Source of the DNA: UBA8958 sp964571695
GTDB lineage: Bacteria > Desulfobacterota > Syntrophia > Syntrophales > UBA8958
DNA length: 22,850 nt
Assembly: GCA_964571695.1 (NCBI GenBank)
Contig: CAZNDG010000043.1
Span: forward strand, 1 to 22,850
Direction of reading: 5' to 3'
Position numbers and translations under genes: made by a program. The notes beneath the pieces are model-generated. The model worked only from the letters and a program-made list of their open reading frames with translations, was not told the origin of the DNA and ran no database searches. Below are positions 5,901-13,856 of this stretch, one piece after another. How positions within the stretch are numbered: position 1 is the first letter of the stretch; each line of letters begins with the position of its first letter.

Positions 5901-7700
5901 ATGAAAGTATTGATGTCGGGAAATGAGGCCATCGCCAGAGGTGCTTATGAATGCGGAGCGAGGTTCGGCGCCGGTTATCCCGGGACGCCGAGTACTGAGA
6001 TTCTCGAGGAATTCTCCAAATACGAAGGTGTGTACGCCGAATGGGCCCCCAATGAAAAGGTTGCCCTGGAGGTGGGAATCGGGGCGGCCTTGGCTGGGGC
6101 GAAGGCATTGGTCACCATGAAACACGTTGGAGTGAATGTGGCCGCCGATCCACTTTTTACGGTGAGCTACACTGGGACCAACGGAGCGTTGGTCATCGTA
6201 TCCGCCGACGATCCCTCCCTGCACAGTTCCCAGAACGAGCAGGACAACCGCAATTACGCGAAGTTCGCAAAGCTGCCCATGCTGGAGCCGGCGGACAGCG
6301 CGGAGGCGGTGAGGTTCGTCAAGATCGCCTTTGAAATTAGCGCAGCTTTCGATACCCCGGTATTTCTCCGCTCCACCACCCGGGTGTCCCATTCCAAGTC
6401 CGTCGTCGTTACCGAAGCACCCGTTCCCTATGAGGATCGAACGGAGTTGCGGATCAACCCCTCAAAGTACGTCATGGTCCCCGCCATGGCCCGGATCAGA
6501 AGGGTGGAGGTTGAAAAACGCCTCCAGGCTCTAAGGGAATTCGCCGAGAACTTTCCCGAAAACAGGATGGAGATCAACAACAATGCCGAGGTGGGGATCA
6601 TTACGGCGGGAATGCCTTATAACTATGCCAAGGATGTCCTGCCGGACTGCTCATATTTAAAGCTTGGCCTCGTCCATCCGCTGCCGGAAAAGCTGATCCG
6701 AAAATTTGCCTCTCGAGTTAAAAGGCTCCATGTTATCGAAGAACTGGATCCTTTCCTGGAAGAACAGATCCGGGCCATGGGCATCGAAGTGACGGGCAAG
6801 AAAATCTTGCCCTATACCAATGAATTTGATCCCGGAGTCATCGCCGGGGCGTTGATGAAGAAAACCGGCAACGCGGTAGAGCTGCCGGAGGTAGCTATTC
6901 CTCCCCGGCCGCCGAATCTCTGCCCTGGTTGCCCCCATCGGGGCCTTTTCCATGTTCTGGGGAAGATGAAGACAACATTCGTCGCCGGAGATATCGGCTG
7001 TTACACCCTTTCGTTCATGAAACCCCTGGAAGGGCTTCACTCCTGTATCTGCATGGGGGCCAGCATCGGGATGGCCCACGGGATGAGCAAGGCTTTGGGG
7101 GAAAAGGGGAAGGGAAAGGTCGTGGGGGTGATCGGAGACTCCACGTTTATCCATTCCGGGATCACCCCCCTGTTGAATCTGGCCTATAATCAAGGCGAAG
7201 CGGTCATTGTAATCTGCGACAACCGGACCACGGCCATGACGGGGATGCAGGAACATCCCGCCACCGGCTACACCCTCCAGGGGATAAAGGCCAAAGAGAT
7301 GGATTTTCAAGCCTTGGCCACGGTCCTCGGTATCGACAGCGTCCGGGTCATCGATCCCTACGACCTGAAAAACACCCGGATCGTCATGAAGGAGGAACTC
7401 TCCAGAAGCGGGTCGTCACTGGTCGTTTCCCGACGTTCCTGCGTACTCTTCAAACGCCGGTACACGGAAACGCGCAAGCCACTCCGGGTTAATGTGAACA
7501 AATGCATAGGTTGCCGGAATTGTCTCGATTTGGGCTGCCCGCCCATCGCATGGCGGAGCTTCAAGGATCAACCGGCGAACGCGATCATTAAAAACGCCAA
7601 AAAGCAGGAAGGAAATTCATATATCGATGCCGATTTATGCACGGGTTGCACGCTCTGCCGCCAGGTTTGCAAAGTAGGGGCCATAGAGGAGGTGGAATGA
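5901..7700 (+). CDS. iorA: Indolepyruvate:ferredoxin oxidoreductase, alpha subunit
   Basis: This is the large catalytic subunit of the thiamine-diphosphate enzyme that oxidatively decarboxylates aryl-pyruvates (from Trp, Phe or Tyr) to aryl-acetyl-CoA and reduces ferredoxin. The 599 residues read in order: pyrimidine-binding domain (GYPGTPSTEI, EWAPNEKVALEVGIGAALAG), a linker transketolase-like domain, and a TPP-binding domain with LCPGCPHRG and VIGDSTFIHSG followed by ICDNRTTAMTG. A C-terminal two-cluster ferredoxin domain has Cys535/538/541/546 and Cys580/583/586/590. Length and layout match archaeal and deltaproteobacterial IorA. iorB follows after 3 bases. The enzyme implies a strictly anaerobic lifestyle. 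Confidence 0.96.
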   Translation: MKVLMSGNEAIARGAYECGARFGAGYPGTPSTEILEEFSKYEGVYAEWAPNEKVALEVGIGAALAGAKALVTMKHVGVNVAADPLFTVSYTGTNGALVIVSADDPSLHSSQNEQDNRNYAKFAKLPMLEPADSAEAVRFVKIAFEISAAFDTPVFLRSTTRVSHSKSVVVTEAPVPYEDRTELRINPSKYVMVPAMARIRRVEVEKRLQALREFAENFPENRMEINNNAEVGIITAGMPYNYAKDVLPDCSYLKLGLVHPLPEKLIRKFASRVKRLHVIEELDPFLEEQIRAMGIEVTGKKILPYTNEFDPGVIAGALMKKTGNAVELPEVAIPPRPPNLCPGCPHRGLFHVLGKMKTTFVAGDIGCYTLSFMKPLEGLHSCICMGASIGMAHGMSKALGEKGKGKVVGVIGDSTFIHSGITPLLNLAYNQGEAVIVICDNRTTAMTGMQEHPATGYTLQGIKAKEMDFQALATVLGIDSVRVIDPYDLKNTRIVMKEELSRSGSSLVVSRRSCVLFKRRYTETRKPLRVNVNKCIGCRNCLDLGCPPIAWRSFKDQPANAIIKNAKKQEGNSYIDADLCTGCTLCRQVCKVGAIEEVE

Positions 7701-7703
7701 TTC

Positions 7704-8324
7704 ATGGACAAAAATGACACACAAGCGACCAATAATATAACTGGCCGGGTAAGGAGCGTCCTGATGGCAGGAGTGGGCGGTCAGGGTATTCTCCGTGCCA
7801 GCGACATCCTGTGTCGGGTCATCATGGAGGCCGGACTGGATGTAAAAAAGAGTGAGGTTCACGGGATGGCCCAGCGCGGGGGATGTGTTACCAGTCATGT
7901 GCGCTACGGGCAAAAGGTATATTCCCCCATCGAACGCAAGGGGAACGTGGACATCCTCCTGGCCTTCGAGAAGCTCGAAGCGCTGCGGTACCTCGACTAT
8001 CTCAAGCACGCGGGAAGGATCATCGTCAACGAAGCGGAAATCTATCCCCCGGCGGTCAATCTCGGGGCAATGACCTACCCGGAAAATGCCGTTGACCTTG
8101 TCCGTCATGCCTTTTCCACCGTGATGGTTGTCAAAGGCCGTGAACTGGCCGCGGCGTCTGGAAATATCCGCACGGAAAACACGGTTCTCCTCGGCGCACT
8201 GTCCCAATGGCTCGATTTCGATATTGCCATCTGGGAGAGAGTCCTTAAGGAGGCTTTTCATCCCAAGGCTCTGGACGCAAATCTTCAGGCCTTTCATTTG
8301 GGACGGGATTATCGGGAAGGGTAG
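7704..8324 (+). CDS. iorB: Indolepyruvate:ferredoxin oxidoreductase, beta subunit
   Basis: The 206-residue protein is of the pyruvate/ketoisovalerate oxidoreductase gamma-domain family and completes the IorAB heterodimer. It has the expected GVGGQGILRASDIL loop (about residues 23-36) and the SEVHGMAQRGGCVTSHVR motif. Like other IorB proteins it has no iron-sulphur motif. The ATG follows the iorA stop by three bases; GGAGG upstream is rather far (about 11 bases), which suggests coupling. It is the last gene of the run. A small hairpin at 8359-8373 lies 35 bases beyond its stop but lacks a convincing U-tract. Confidence 0.95.
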   Translation: MDKNDTQATNNITGRVRSVLMAGVGGQGILRASDILCRVIMEAGLDVKKSEVHGMAQRGGCVTSHVRYGQKVYSPIERKGNVDILLAFEKLEALRYLDYLKHAGRIIVNEAEIYPPAVNLGAMTYPENAVDLVRHAFSTVMVVKGRELAAASGNIRTENTVLLGALSQWLDFDIAIWERVLKEAFHPKALDANLQAFHLGRDYREG

Positions 8325-8358
8325 GGCGCCGTTCTGGAAGAAAGGCAATCGTCCACAT

Positions 8359-8373
8359 ACCAGCAAAGCTGGT
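8359..8373. other. Short perfect hairpin after iorB
   Basis: ACCAGC and GCTGGT form a 6-bp stem around AAA. The following bases are TAATGTTT, so a rho-independent terminator is possible but weak. Confidence 0.35.
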
Positions 8374-8438
8374 TAATGTTTACAAACCATCCTGCCATTT
8401 AGTGATATATAATGGCAAAGCTCATTTATGTTCACGAA
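8365..8438 (+). repeat. Two copies of a 22-bp dispersed motif, 52 bp apart
   Basis: The first copy is at 8365-8386 and the second at 8417-8438. Both start AAAGCT and continue with a TTNATGTTNAC-like core. They resemble the 21-bp units at 1880 and 2073. After the second copy comes TTGACAACCCGGC (8453-8465), which resembles TTGTCAACCGGGC downstream of the unit at 2073. The similarity therefore extends beyond the core. Confidence 0.45.
8393..8417. promoter_or_regulatory. Inverted repeat upstream of the dnaJ-type gene
   Basis: TGCCATT at 8393-8399 and AATGGCA at 8411-8417 form a perfect 7-bp inverted repeat with an 11-base AT-rich centre. It could be an operator or an RNA hairpin in the iorB-dnaJ spacer (8325-8514). 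I see no confident promoter here: TTGACA at 8453 lacks a -10 at normal spacing. Confidence 0.3.
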
Positions 8439-8514
8439 TATAAGGTCAAATCTTGACAACCCGGCCTTCGTTGGTAAGTTACCGATAATAAATGTCCAGT
8501 GGGGAAAGTAAAGA

Positions 8515-9465
8515 ATGGCAGAAGATTATTATAAGTTGTTGGGTGTGGAAAAGAAGGCGAGTGCCGAAGAAATCAAAAAGGCCTATCGAAAACTGGCTTT
8601 CAAGTGGCATCCCGACCGGAATCCGAACAAGGCACAGGCCGAGGAAAAATTCAAAAAGATCAGCGAGGCTTATGCTGTACTGAGCGATTCGGAAAAACGC
8701 CAGCAATACGACATGTATGGCTCCGCCGATCAGTTCCGGCAGAAATACACCCAGGAAGATATCTTTCGGAACTTTGATTTGAACGACCTGTTGCGTAGTT
8801 TCGGCTTTGATTTTACCGGAGGAGGGGGAAGAACAAAGAGCTTCTCTACCGGCAGCCGGCGCCGGGGCGGTTTTCAGCAGAATTATGATCCCTTTGCCGA
8901 TCTGTTTGGTAGCGGAGGGCAATCATACGAACAAATGCCTCGTCAAGGGCAGGACCTTCAGTACAACCTCTCAATATCCTTAGAGGAATCCGTCCAGGGA
9001 GTGGAAAAGAAACTTGCCCTGCAGCGTGAGGACCGGGTCGATGAGATCAACGTGAAGATCCCGGCCGGCATCGGCGCCGGTAAAAAATTGCGGCTGGCGG
9101 GCAAAGGGGCTCCCGGATTTGACGGAGGAACGGCTGGCGACTTGTATCTCCACATCAACATTCTTCCCCATCCCCTGTTTGCCCGGGACGGCAATGACCT
9201 CTATGTTGAAAAAACGATCAGCTTTACTCAGGCCATACTTGGTACGACCATCGATGTGCCGACGATTGACGGTGGCACCAAAAGGTTGAAGATTCCACCG
9301 GGTACCCAGAACAACACCAAAATAAGGATGAAGGGTTACGGAATTCCCGGTCTGAAGGGTGGATTGAAGGGTGATCAGTATGTAAAGGTACACGTCATGG
9401 TTCCTAAGACCCTAACGGAGCGTCAGGGTAAGCTCATCCGGCAACTTGCTGAAGAAGGTCTGTAA
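8515..9465 (+). CDS. DnaJ/CbpA-type J-domain co-chaperone without zinc finger
   Basis: The 316-residue protein starts with a complete J domain (residues 1-65), including KWHPDRNP with the HPD tripeptide that triggers DnaK ATP hydrolysis. A Gly/Phe-rich linker follows (about 100-145: FDFTGGGGRTKS, DPFADLFGSGG). Two C-terminal beta-sandwich substrate domains come next (LQYNLSISLEESVQG, IPAGIGAGKKLRLAGKG, FTQAILGTTIDVPTIDG). The CxxCxGxG zinc module of classical DnaJ is absent, so it is a class II (CbpA-like) J-protein. dnaK and grpE are not in the window. GGGGA at 8501-8505 lies nine bases before the ATG. The gene stands alone and converges on the UPF0280 gene. Confidence 0.93.
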   Translation: MAEDYYKLLGVEKKASAEEIKKAYRKLAFKWHPDRNPNKAQAEEKFKKISEAYAVLSDSEKRQQYDMYGSADQFRQKYTQEDIFRNFDLNDLLRSFGFDFTGGGGRTKSFSTGSRRRGGFQQNYDPFADLFGSGGQSYEQMPRQGQDLQYNLSISLEESVQGVEKKLALQREDRVDEINVKIPAGIGAGKKLRLAGKGAPGFDGGTAGDLYLHINILPHPLFARDGNDLYVEKTISFTQAILGTTIDVPTIDGGTKRLKIPPGTQNNTKIRMKGYGIPGLKGGLKGDQYVKVHVMVPKTLTERQGKLIRQLAEEGL

Positions 9466-9590
9466 ACGAAATTTAATTTCCACACTTAATCTTATACCTT
9501 AAACAATCCTTTTAACAAATCATAAAATATATAGAATATTGTACTTTGAACGTTCAATTATAATGTCGCATAATATATGTTATGTAAACA
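9466..9590. other. AT-rich convergent spacer with small palindromes
   Basis: This 125-bp spacer separates two converging genes. It holds a perfect 12-bp palindrome TTGAACGTTCAA (9546-9557), a GAAATT/AATTTC palindrome just after the dnaJ-type stop, and GCATAAT (9568-9574) paired with ATTATGC (9590-9596). Any of these could help stop transcription from either side. None has the GC stem and U-tract of a textbook terminator. Confidence 0.3.
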
Positions 9591-10313
9591 TTATGCCGAA
9601 ATTTTTATTTTCCCCCATCCACCCAGTTTATCCTCCATAATAATGACTATGCCCTGCACCCCCGGTATGGCGGCCCCAGCCTCCAGGGCATTCTTGATGT
9701 CTTGGGTCCAGCGTACAAGATTACCGATCCGGGAAGCGGCGGCATCGGCCAGGGCCGCCGAGGACGAAAGGACACAAACCGCATCTGCCTTTCCGAAGCT
9801 CAATGAAGGGCCCACCGTTGCCGATGAGGTGCAGATTCCCAACGGCATGTCTTCCGGGGCGATCTCCAGGGTCACTTTTTCGCTCAAAGGGGACCGACCG
9901 GCAAAAATGGCTACCCGCCTTTCGGAGGTGGTATGCATGAAAATGTCGCCACCGTTTTCGATAATAATGTTCTTTGTATCCGCAAGCAACTCACGACCTA
10001 CATATTCCGCCACTGCCCCGGCAACAGCCGCCATCGGCCCCACCCCGGCAATATTTGCTGCCGCCAGCATCGTCCGGACTATGGGGGGCGCCAGCGGATC
10101 GTTGGGCAGCGGTGTAAGAGAATGAAGAAAAACAGGATGCATTTTGATATATGACTCAAGATGATTCCGGTGCTTGAGGATAGATGTCCAGGCCTTCTCG
10201 GTAAGATCGGTGTCAGCGCTGATAAAGAGATCCGTTTCCCGCACCACAACCTGAAAGGTAAGCAAACCTGATGCGGTTACAGTTTGTCGGTAGGCGCGCT
10301 CTCGATATTCCAT
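9591..10313 (-). CDS. UPF0280 family protein (ApbE-like fold)
   Basis: A 240-residue protein of UPF0280, a family related to the FMN transferase ApbE but without an established function. Recognised features are the N-terminal EYRERAYR and FQVVVRETDLFI, the central GPMAAVAGAVAEYVG, the ENGGDIFM segment and the C-terminal GICTSSATVGPSLSFGKAD. The last of these recalls the ApbE active-site region. No signal peptide or membrane segment is visible, so it is probably cytoplasmic. The ATG has no clear ribosome site. The gene lies 73 AT-rich bases downstream of dnaE on the same strand and could be read from the same transcript or from its own promoter in that gap. Confidence 0.85.
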   Translation of the reverse strand: MEYRERAYRQTVTASGLLTFQVVVRETDLFISADTDLTEKAWTSILKHRNHLESYIKMHPVFLHSLTPLPNDPLAPPIVRTMLAAANIAGVGPMAAVAGAVAEYVGRELLADTKNIIIENGGDIFMHTTSERRVAIFAGRSPLSEKVTLEIAPEDMPLGICTSSATVGPSLSFGKADAVCVLSSSAALADAAASRIGNLVRWTQDIKNALEAGAAIPGVQGIVIIMEDKLGGWGKIKISA

Positions 10314-10386
10314 AAAAGCGAATGACTTATACCCTTTTATTTACTTTTGTATATTGTATGTATATGCGTAAAGTAAAGAAATAACT

Positions 10387-13300
10387 TTAACGATAAAAGG
10401 CGGACTGGGGGCCAAGGATAAGACGGGCGGCCTTTAAAAGTTCAGATGTCAAATGAAAGCGGCAGTCATTGCCCAGATAGACCACCGTTTCGCTCACCCC
10501 ATTGAGCAGATGGATATATCCATCAGACGATCCTTTATATTTATTTGCCAAATACTTGATATTTAATATGTTGTTATCGTTAGAGAGAATCTGGGAATCG
10601 ATGTAGAAGTGAACGGATGCATAGGGAGAGACATCCGGGGCATCCTGAATGAGCGTTATTTCATTGGCGATGATTTTTACATTTTCCTCCGAGACGTCCG
10701 TTAGTCCTTTTATCAAAAGCGGCTCATCGCTTTTTAAAAGCTCCCTTCCCTGCTGGTAAACATCGGCAAAACAGATTATGTTCATGGAACCATAAAGGTC
10801 CTCCAGGGTAACATAAGCCATGACATCCTTCCGTTTCGTCGTCAGTTCCTTAATGCCGCTGACGATCCCGGCGATGATCACGTCTTCTTTATCACGCCGT
10901 TCTGACAGGTTTTCCGAGTTGGCATTGGTGACGAAGCTCAGCTTTTCCTGGAAACGCAGGAGAGGATGACCGGTAATATAAAAGCCCAGCGCCTCTTTTT
11001 CATACATAAGCAGTTCCTTGTGATCCCATTCCCCCAGATCTGGAATCTCCTCGTCGCGAGAGGCGGATCTGCCCTGCCCCGCCGCCTCCAGGCCGTCCAA
11101 TAGACTCGCCTGGCTGCTGGACTTCGCTTTGCGAAGTTTCTGAGCCGTATTCATTATCTCTTCAAACGCCTCGAAAAGGGTTCGACGCTTGTGGCCAAGG
11201 GAGTCGAAAGCCCCGCATTTTATTAGACTTTCGATGACCCGCTTGTTGACCTTTCTCAGATCGACGCGCCGGCTGAAATCATGGAAGGATTTAAATTTTC
11301 CCCCTTTGAGCCGTGCCTCCAGAATCGTCTCCACGGCGCCGAGGCCCACGTTCTTAACCGCCGCCAGGCCAAAGCGGATATTGCTGCCGGGAACGGTAAA
11401 ATCACTCCGGGATTCATTGATGTCCGGGGGCAGAACACTGATGCCCATCTCCTTGCAACTATTGATATGGCGGATGATCTTGTCACGGTTATCCTTCTCG
11501 CTCGTCAGCAGCGCCGCCATGAATTCCTCGGGATAGTGAGCCTTAAGGTAGGCCGTCTGATATGAGACGATGGCATAGGCGGTGCTGTGGGATTTATTGA
11601 ATCCATATTTGGCGAATTCCTTCATCTGCTCCCAGATGCGGACCGCCTTTTCCTCCGGGATACGGTTTTGCTTGGCCCCGGAGATAAATTTGGGCATCTC
11701 CTTTTCCATTTCCTGATCTTTTTTCTTGCTCATCACCTTCCGAAGCGTGTCCGCTTCGGCCATGGTATAGCGGCCGATAGCACTGGCAATCTGCATGACC
11801 TGTTCCTGATAGAGGATAATCCCGTAAGTTTCATTCAGAATATCCTTAAGTTCAGGGATTACATAGCTGATCGGCGTTTTGCCCAGTTTCCGGGCGATGA
11901 AGTCGGGGACCATATTCATAGGGCCGGGCCGGTACAGGGCGATCAGGGCAATGACGTCCTCGATGCAGTCAGGTTTCATGCCGACAAGGATTTCCCGCAT
12001 GCCCGAGCTTTCCAACTGGAATATCCCATCGGTGTTGCCCCGCTGCAGAAGTTCATATGTTTTTTCATCGTCCAGAGACAAGGAATCGATATCTATATCC
12101 ATCCCTTTGTTCTCTCTGACGAGTTGCAGGGTGTTTTTGATAACCGTCAGGGTTTTCAAGCCGAGAAAATCGAATTTAGTCAGGCCGACGGTCTGGATAT
12201 CGTTCATTGAGAACTGGGTGGTCACCCCCTCGTCCTTAGGCCCCTTATAGAGGGGCACGCGGTTGTCCAGGGGGACGTCGGAGATGACAACGCCGGCGGC
12301 ATGGGTGGAGGAATGGCGGTTCAACCCTTCCAGGGACTGGGAATAGGTCAGCAGTTTCTGGATGCGCTCGTTCTTTTTTGCCTCTTCCTGAAGACGAGGC
12401 TCCATTTTCAGGGCGTCGGCGAGGGTGATGTTCAGGACGTTGGGAACGAGCTTGGCTATGGCGTCCACCTCACTATAGGGGATGTTCATGGCCCGGCCAA
12501 CATCCCTGATCACCGCCTTGGCCAGCATTTTGCCGAAGGTGATAATCTGCGCCACATTATCCCGGCCGTATTTTTCCGTTACGTAACGGATTATCTCATC
12601 CCGGCGTTCCTGACAGAAATCGATGTCGATATCGGGCATGCTCTTCCGATCGGGATTGAGGAATCTCTCGAAGAAAAGTCCATAGCGGATGGGATCGACC
12701 TTCGTGATTCCGATAGCGTAGGCGACCAGGCTCCCGGCCGCCGAACCCCGGCCCGGACCAACGGGAATGCCGTTTTTTTTGGCGTAGTTCACGAAATCCG
12801 CAACGATGAGAAAGTAACCGGCAAAGCCCATGTTTTTAATCATGACCAGTTCTTCGTGGAGGCGCTTTCCGTATTTGCGGACCGTTTCTTCATCACCGGT
12901 GGGATTAATTACCGGCAGCAGCCGGGCAAGTCCCTCTTTGGACAGAGCGGTTAGATGCTCATCAAGGCTAAGCTCGCCGTCAAGATGGTATCGGGGAAGA
13001 TAGAATTGCCCGAATTCCAAAGACAGGTTGCACTTTTCCGCAACAATGACTGTATTGGACAGCGCTTCAGAACAGTAGGAAAAAAGTTCCTGCATCTCCG
13101 CGGGGGAGCGGAAATAAAACTGATCCGTCTTGAACCGCATCCGATCCTGGTCCTCGATCGTCTTTCCCGTCTGAATGCACAGGAGAATCTCATGAGCCTC
13201 GGCATCCGCCCGGTTTAAATAATGGCAGTCGTTGGTTGCCACCAGGGGCAGCGACAACTTCTTGCTGATTTCCATCAGTCCTATGTTGGCGGTTCTCTGT

Positions 13301-13854
13301 TCCGGGATGCCGTTTTCCATGATTTCCAGATAGAAATTTTCCGGTCCGAAAAGGTCCCGGTACTCCTCGGCGGCCCTAAGGGCGGCGTCCATGTCCTGTT
13401 TGACGATGTGGGCGGCTATTTCCCCATGGAGGCAGGCACTCAGGCCGATGAGTCCATCGTGATGGGCGGCGAGCAGTTCTTTGTCAATCCTGGGCCGGTA
13501 ATAATAACCTTCCCGGTAGCTGTCCGAGGACAACTTTAGTAGATTATTGTAACCATTCATGTTTTTTACGAGCAATACCAGATGCCGGGAATTTTCGCCG
13601 CTGCCGGGCGCATTTTTGTCGGTGCGCCGACCGGGAGCGACATACATCTCGCTGCCAATGATGGGCTTTATTCCGTGACGATAGGACTGCTGATAGAAGT
13701 CGATGGCCCCGAAGACATTGCCGTGATCCGTCATGGCAACGGCGGGCATCTGATATTCCTTGGCCCGTTTCAGCAGATCCTCGATGCGGATTGTACCGTC
13801 CAGGAGGCTGTACTGGGTGTGGACATGCAGGTGGACGAACGGGGCGTGTTTCAT
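10387..13854 (-). CDS. dnaE: DNA polymerase III alpha subunit (DnaE1 type)
   Basis: This is the replicative polymerase. Counting from the ATG at 13854 the protein is 1155 residues, normal for DnaE1. The N-terminal PHP domain keeps every metal-binding position known from the Thermus enzyme: His10, His12, Asp19, His44, Glu69, His91, Cys141, Asp209 and His211. The polymerase core follows, with GPGRGSAAGSLVAYA and PDIDIDFCQERRDE (catalytic Asp410 and Asp412); the third Asp lies in KFDFLGLKTL. A helix-hairpin-helix region comes next (KCGAFDSLG), then an OB-fold domain (IIAGIVSGIKEL). An in-frame TTG at 13860 overlaps the guaB stop, but the ATG two bases after that stop is preferred. The gene follows guaB on the same strand. 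Confidence 0.96.
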   Translation of the reverse strand: MKHAPFVHLHVHTQYSLLDGTIRIEDLLKRAKEYQMPAVAMTDHGNVFGAIDFYQQSYRHGIKPIIGSEMYVAPGRRTDKNAPGSGENSRHLVLLVKNMNGYNNLLKLSSDSYREGYYYRPRIDKELLAAHHDGLIGLSACLHGEIAAHIVKQDMDAALRAAEEYRDLFGPENFYLEIMENGIPEQRTANIGLMEISKKLSLPLVATNDCHYLNRADAEAHEILLCIQTGKTIEDQDRMRFKTDQFYFRSPAEMQELFSYCSEALSNTVIVAEKCNLSLEFGQFYLPRYHLDGELSLDEHLTALSKEGLARLLPVINPTGDEETVRKYGKRLHEELVMIKNMGFAGYFLIVADFVNYAKKNGIPVGPGRGSAAGSLVAYAIGITKVDPIRYGLFFERFLNPDRKSMPDIDIDFCQERRDEIIRYVTEKYGRDNVAQIITFGKMLAKAVIRDVGRAMNIPYSEVDAIAKLVPNVLNITLADALKMEPRLQEEAKKNERIQKLLTYSQSLEGLNRHSSTHAAGVVISDVPLDNRVPLYKGPKDEGVTTQFSMNDIQTVGLTKFDFLGLKTLTVIKNTLQLVRENKGMDIDIDSLSLDDEKTYELLQRGNTDGIFQLESSGMREILVGMKPDCIEDVIALIALYRPGPMNMVPDFIARKLGKTPISYVIPELKDILNETYGIILYQEQVMQIASAIGRYTMAEADTLRKVMSKKKDQEMEKEMPKFISGAKQNRIPEEKAVRIWEQMKEFAKYGFNKSHSTAYAIVSYQTAYLKAHYPEEFMAALLTSEKDNRDKIIRHINSCKEMGISVLPPDINESRSDFTVPGSNIRFGLAAVKNVGLGAVETILEARLKGGKFKSFHDFSRRVDLRKVNKRVIESLIKCGAFDSLGHKRRTLFEAFEEIMNTAQKLRKAKSSSQASLLDGLEAAGQGRSASRDEEIPDLGEWDHKELLMYEKEALGFYITGHPLLRFQEKLSFVTNANSENLSERRDKEDVIIAGIVSGIKELTTKRKDVMAYVTLEDLYGSMNIICFADVYQQGRELLKSDEPLLIKGLTDVSEENVKIIANEITLIQDAPDVSPYASVHFYIDSQILSNDNNILNIKYLANKYKGSSDGYIHLLNGVSETVVYLGNDCRFHLTSELLKAARLILGPQSAFYR

Positions 13855-13856
13855 AG

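Noticed and set aside
5171..5932. Minus-strand open frame opposite the TPR gene (253 codons)
   Set aside because: It covers the well-formed TPR gene with its strong ribosome site and shows no domain of its own.
8453..8489. TTGACA as the -35 box for the dnaJ-type gene
   Set aside because: The only good -10 (GATAAT at 8484) is 25 bases away. The TTGACA is also part of a block resembling the repeat-associated sequence near 2105.
9466..9590. Bidirectional rho-independent terminator between the dnaJ-type and UPF0280 genes
   Set aside because: Palindromes are present but AT-rich, without GC stems and U-tracts, so I recorded the region without calling a terminator.
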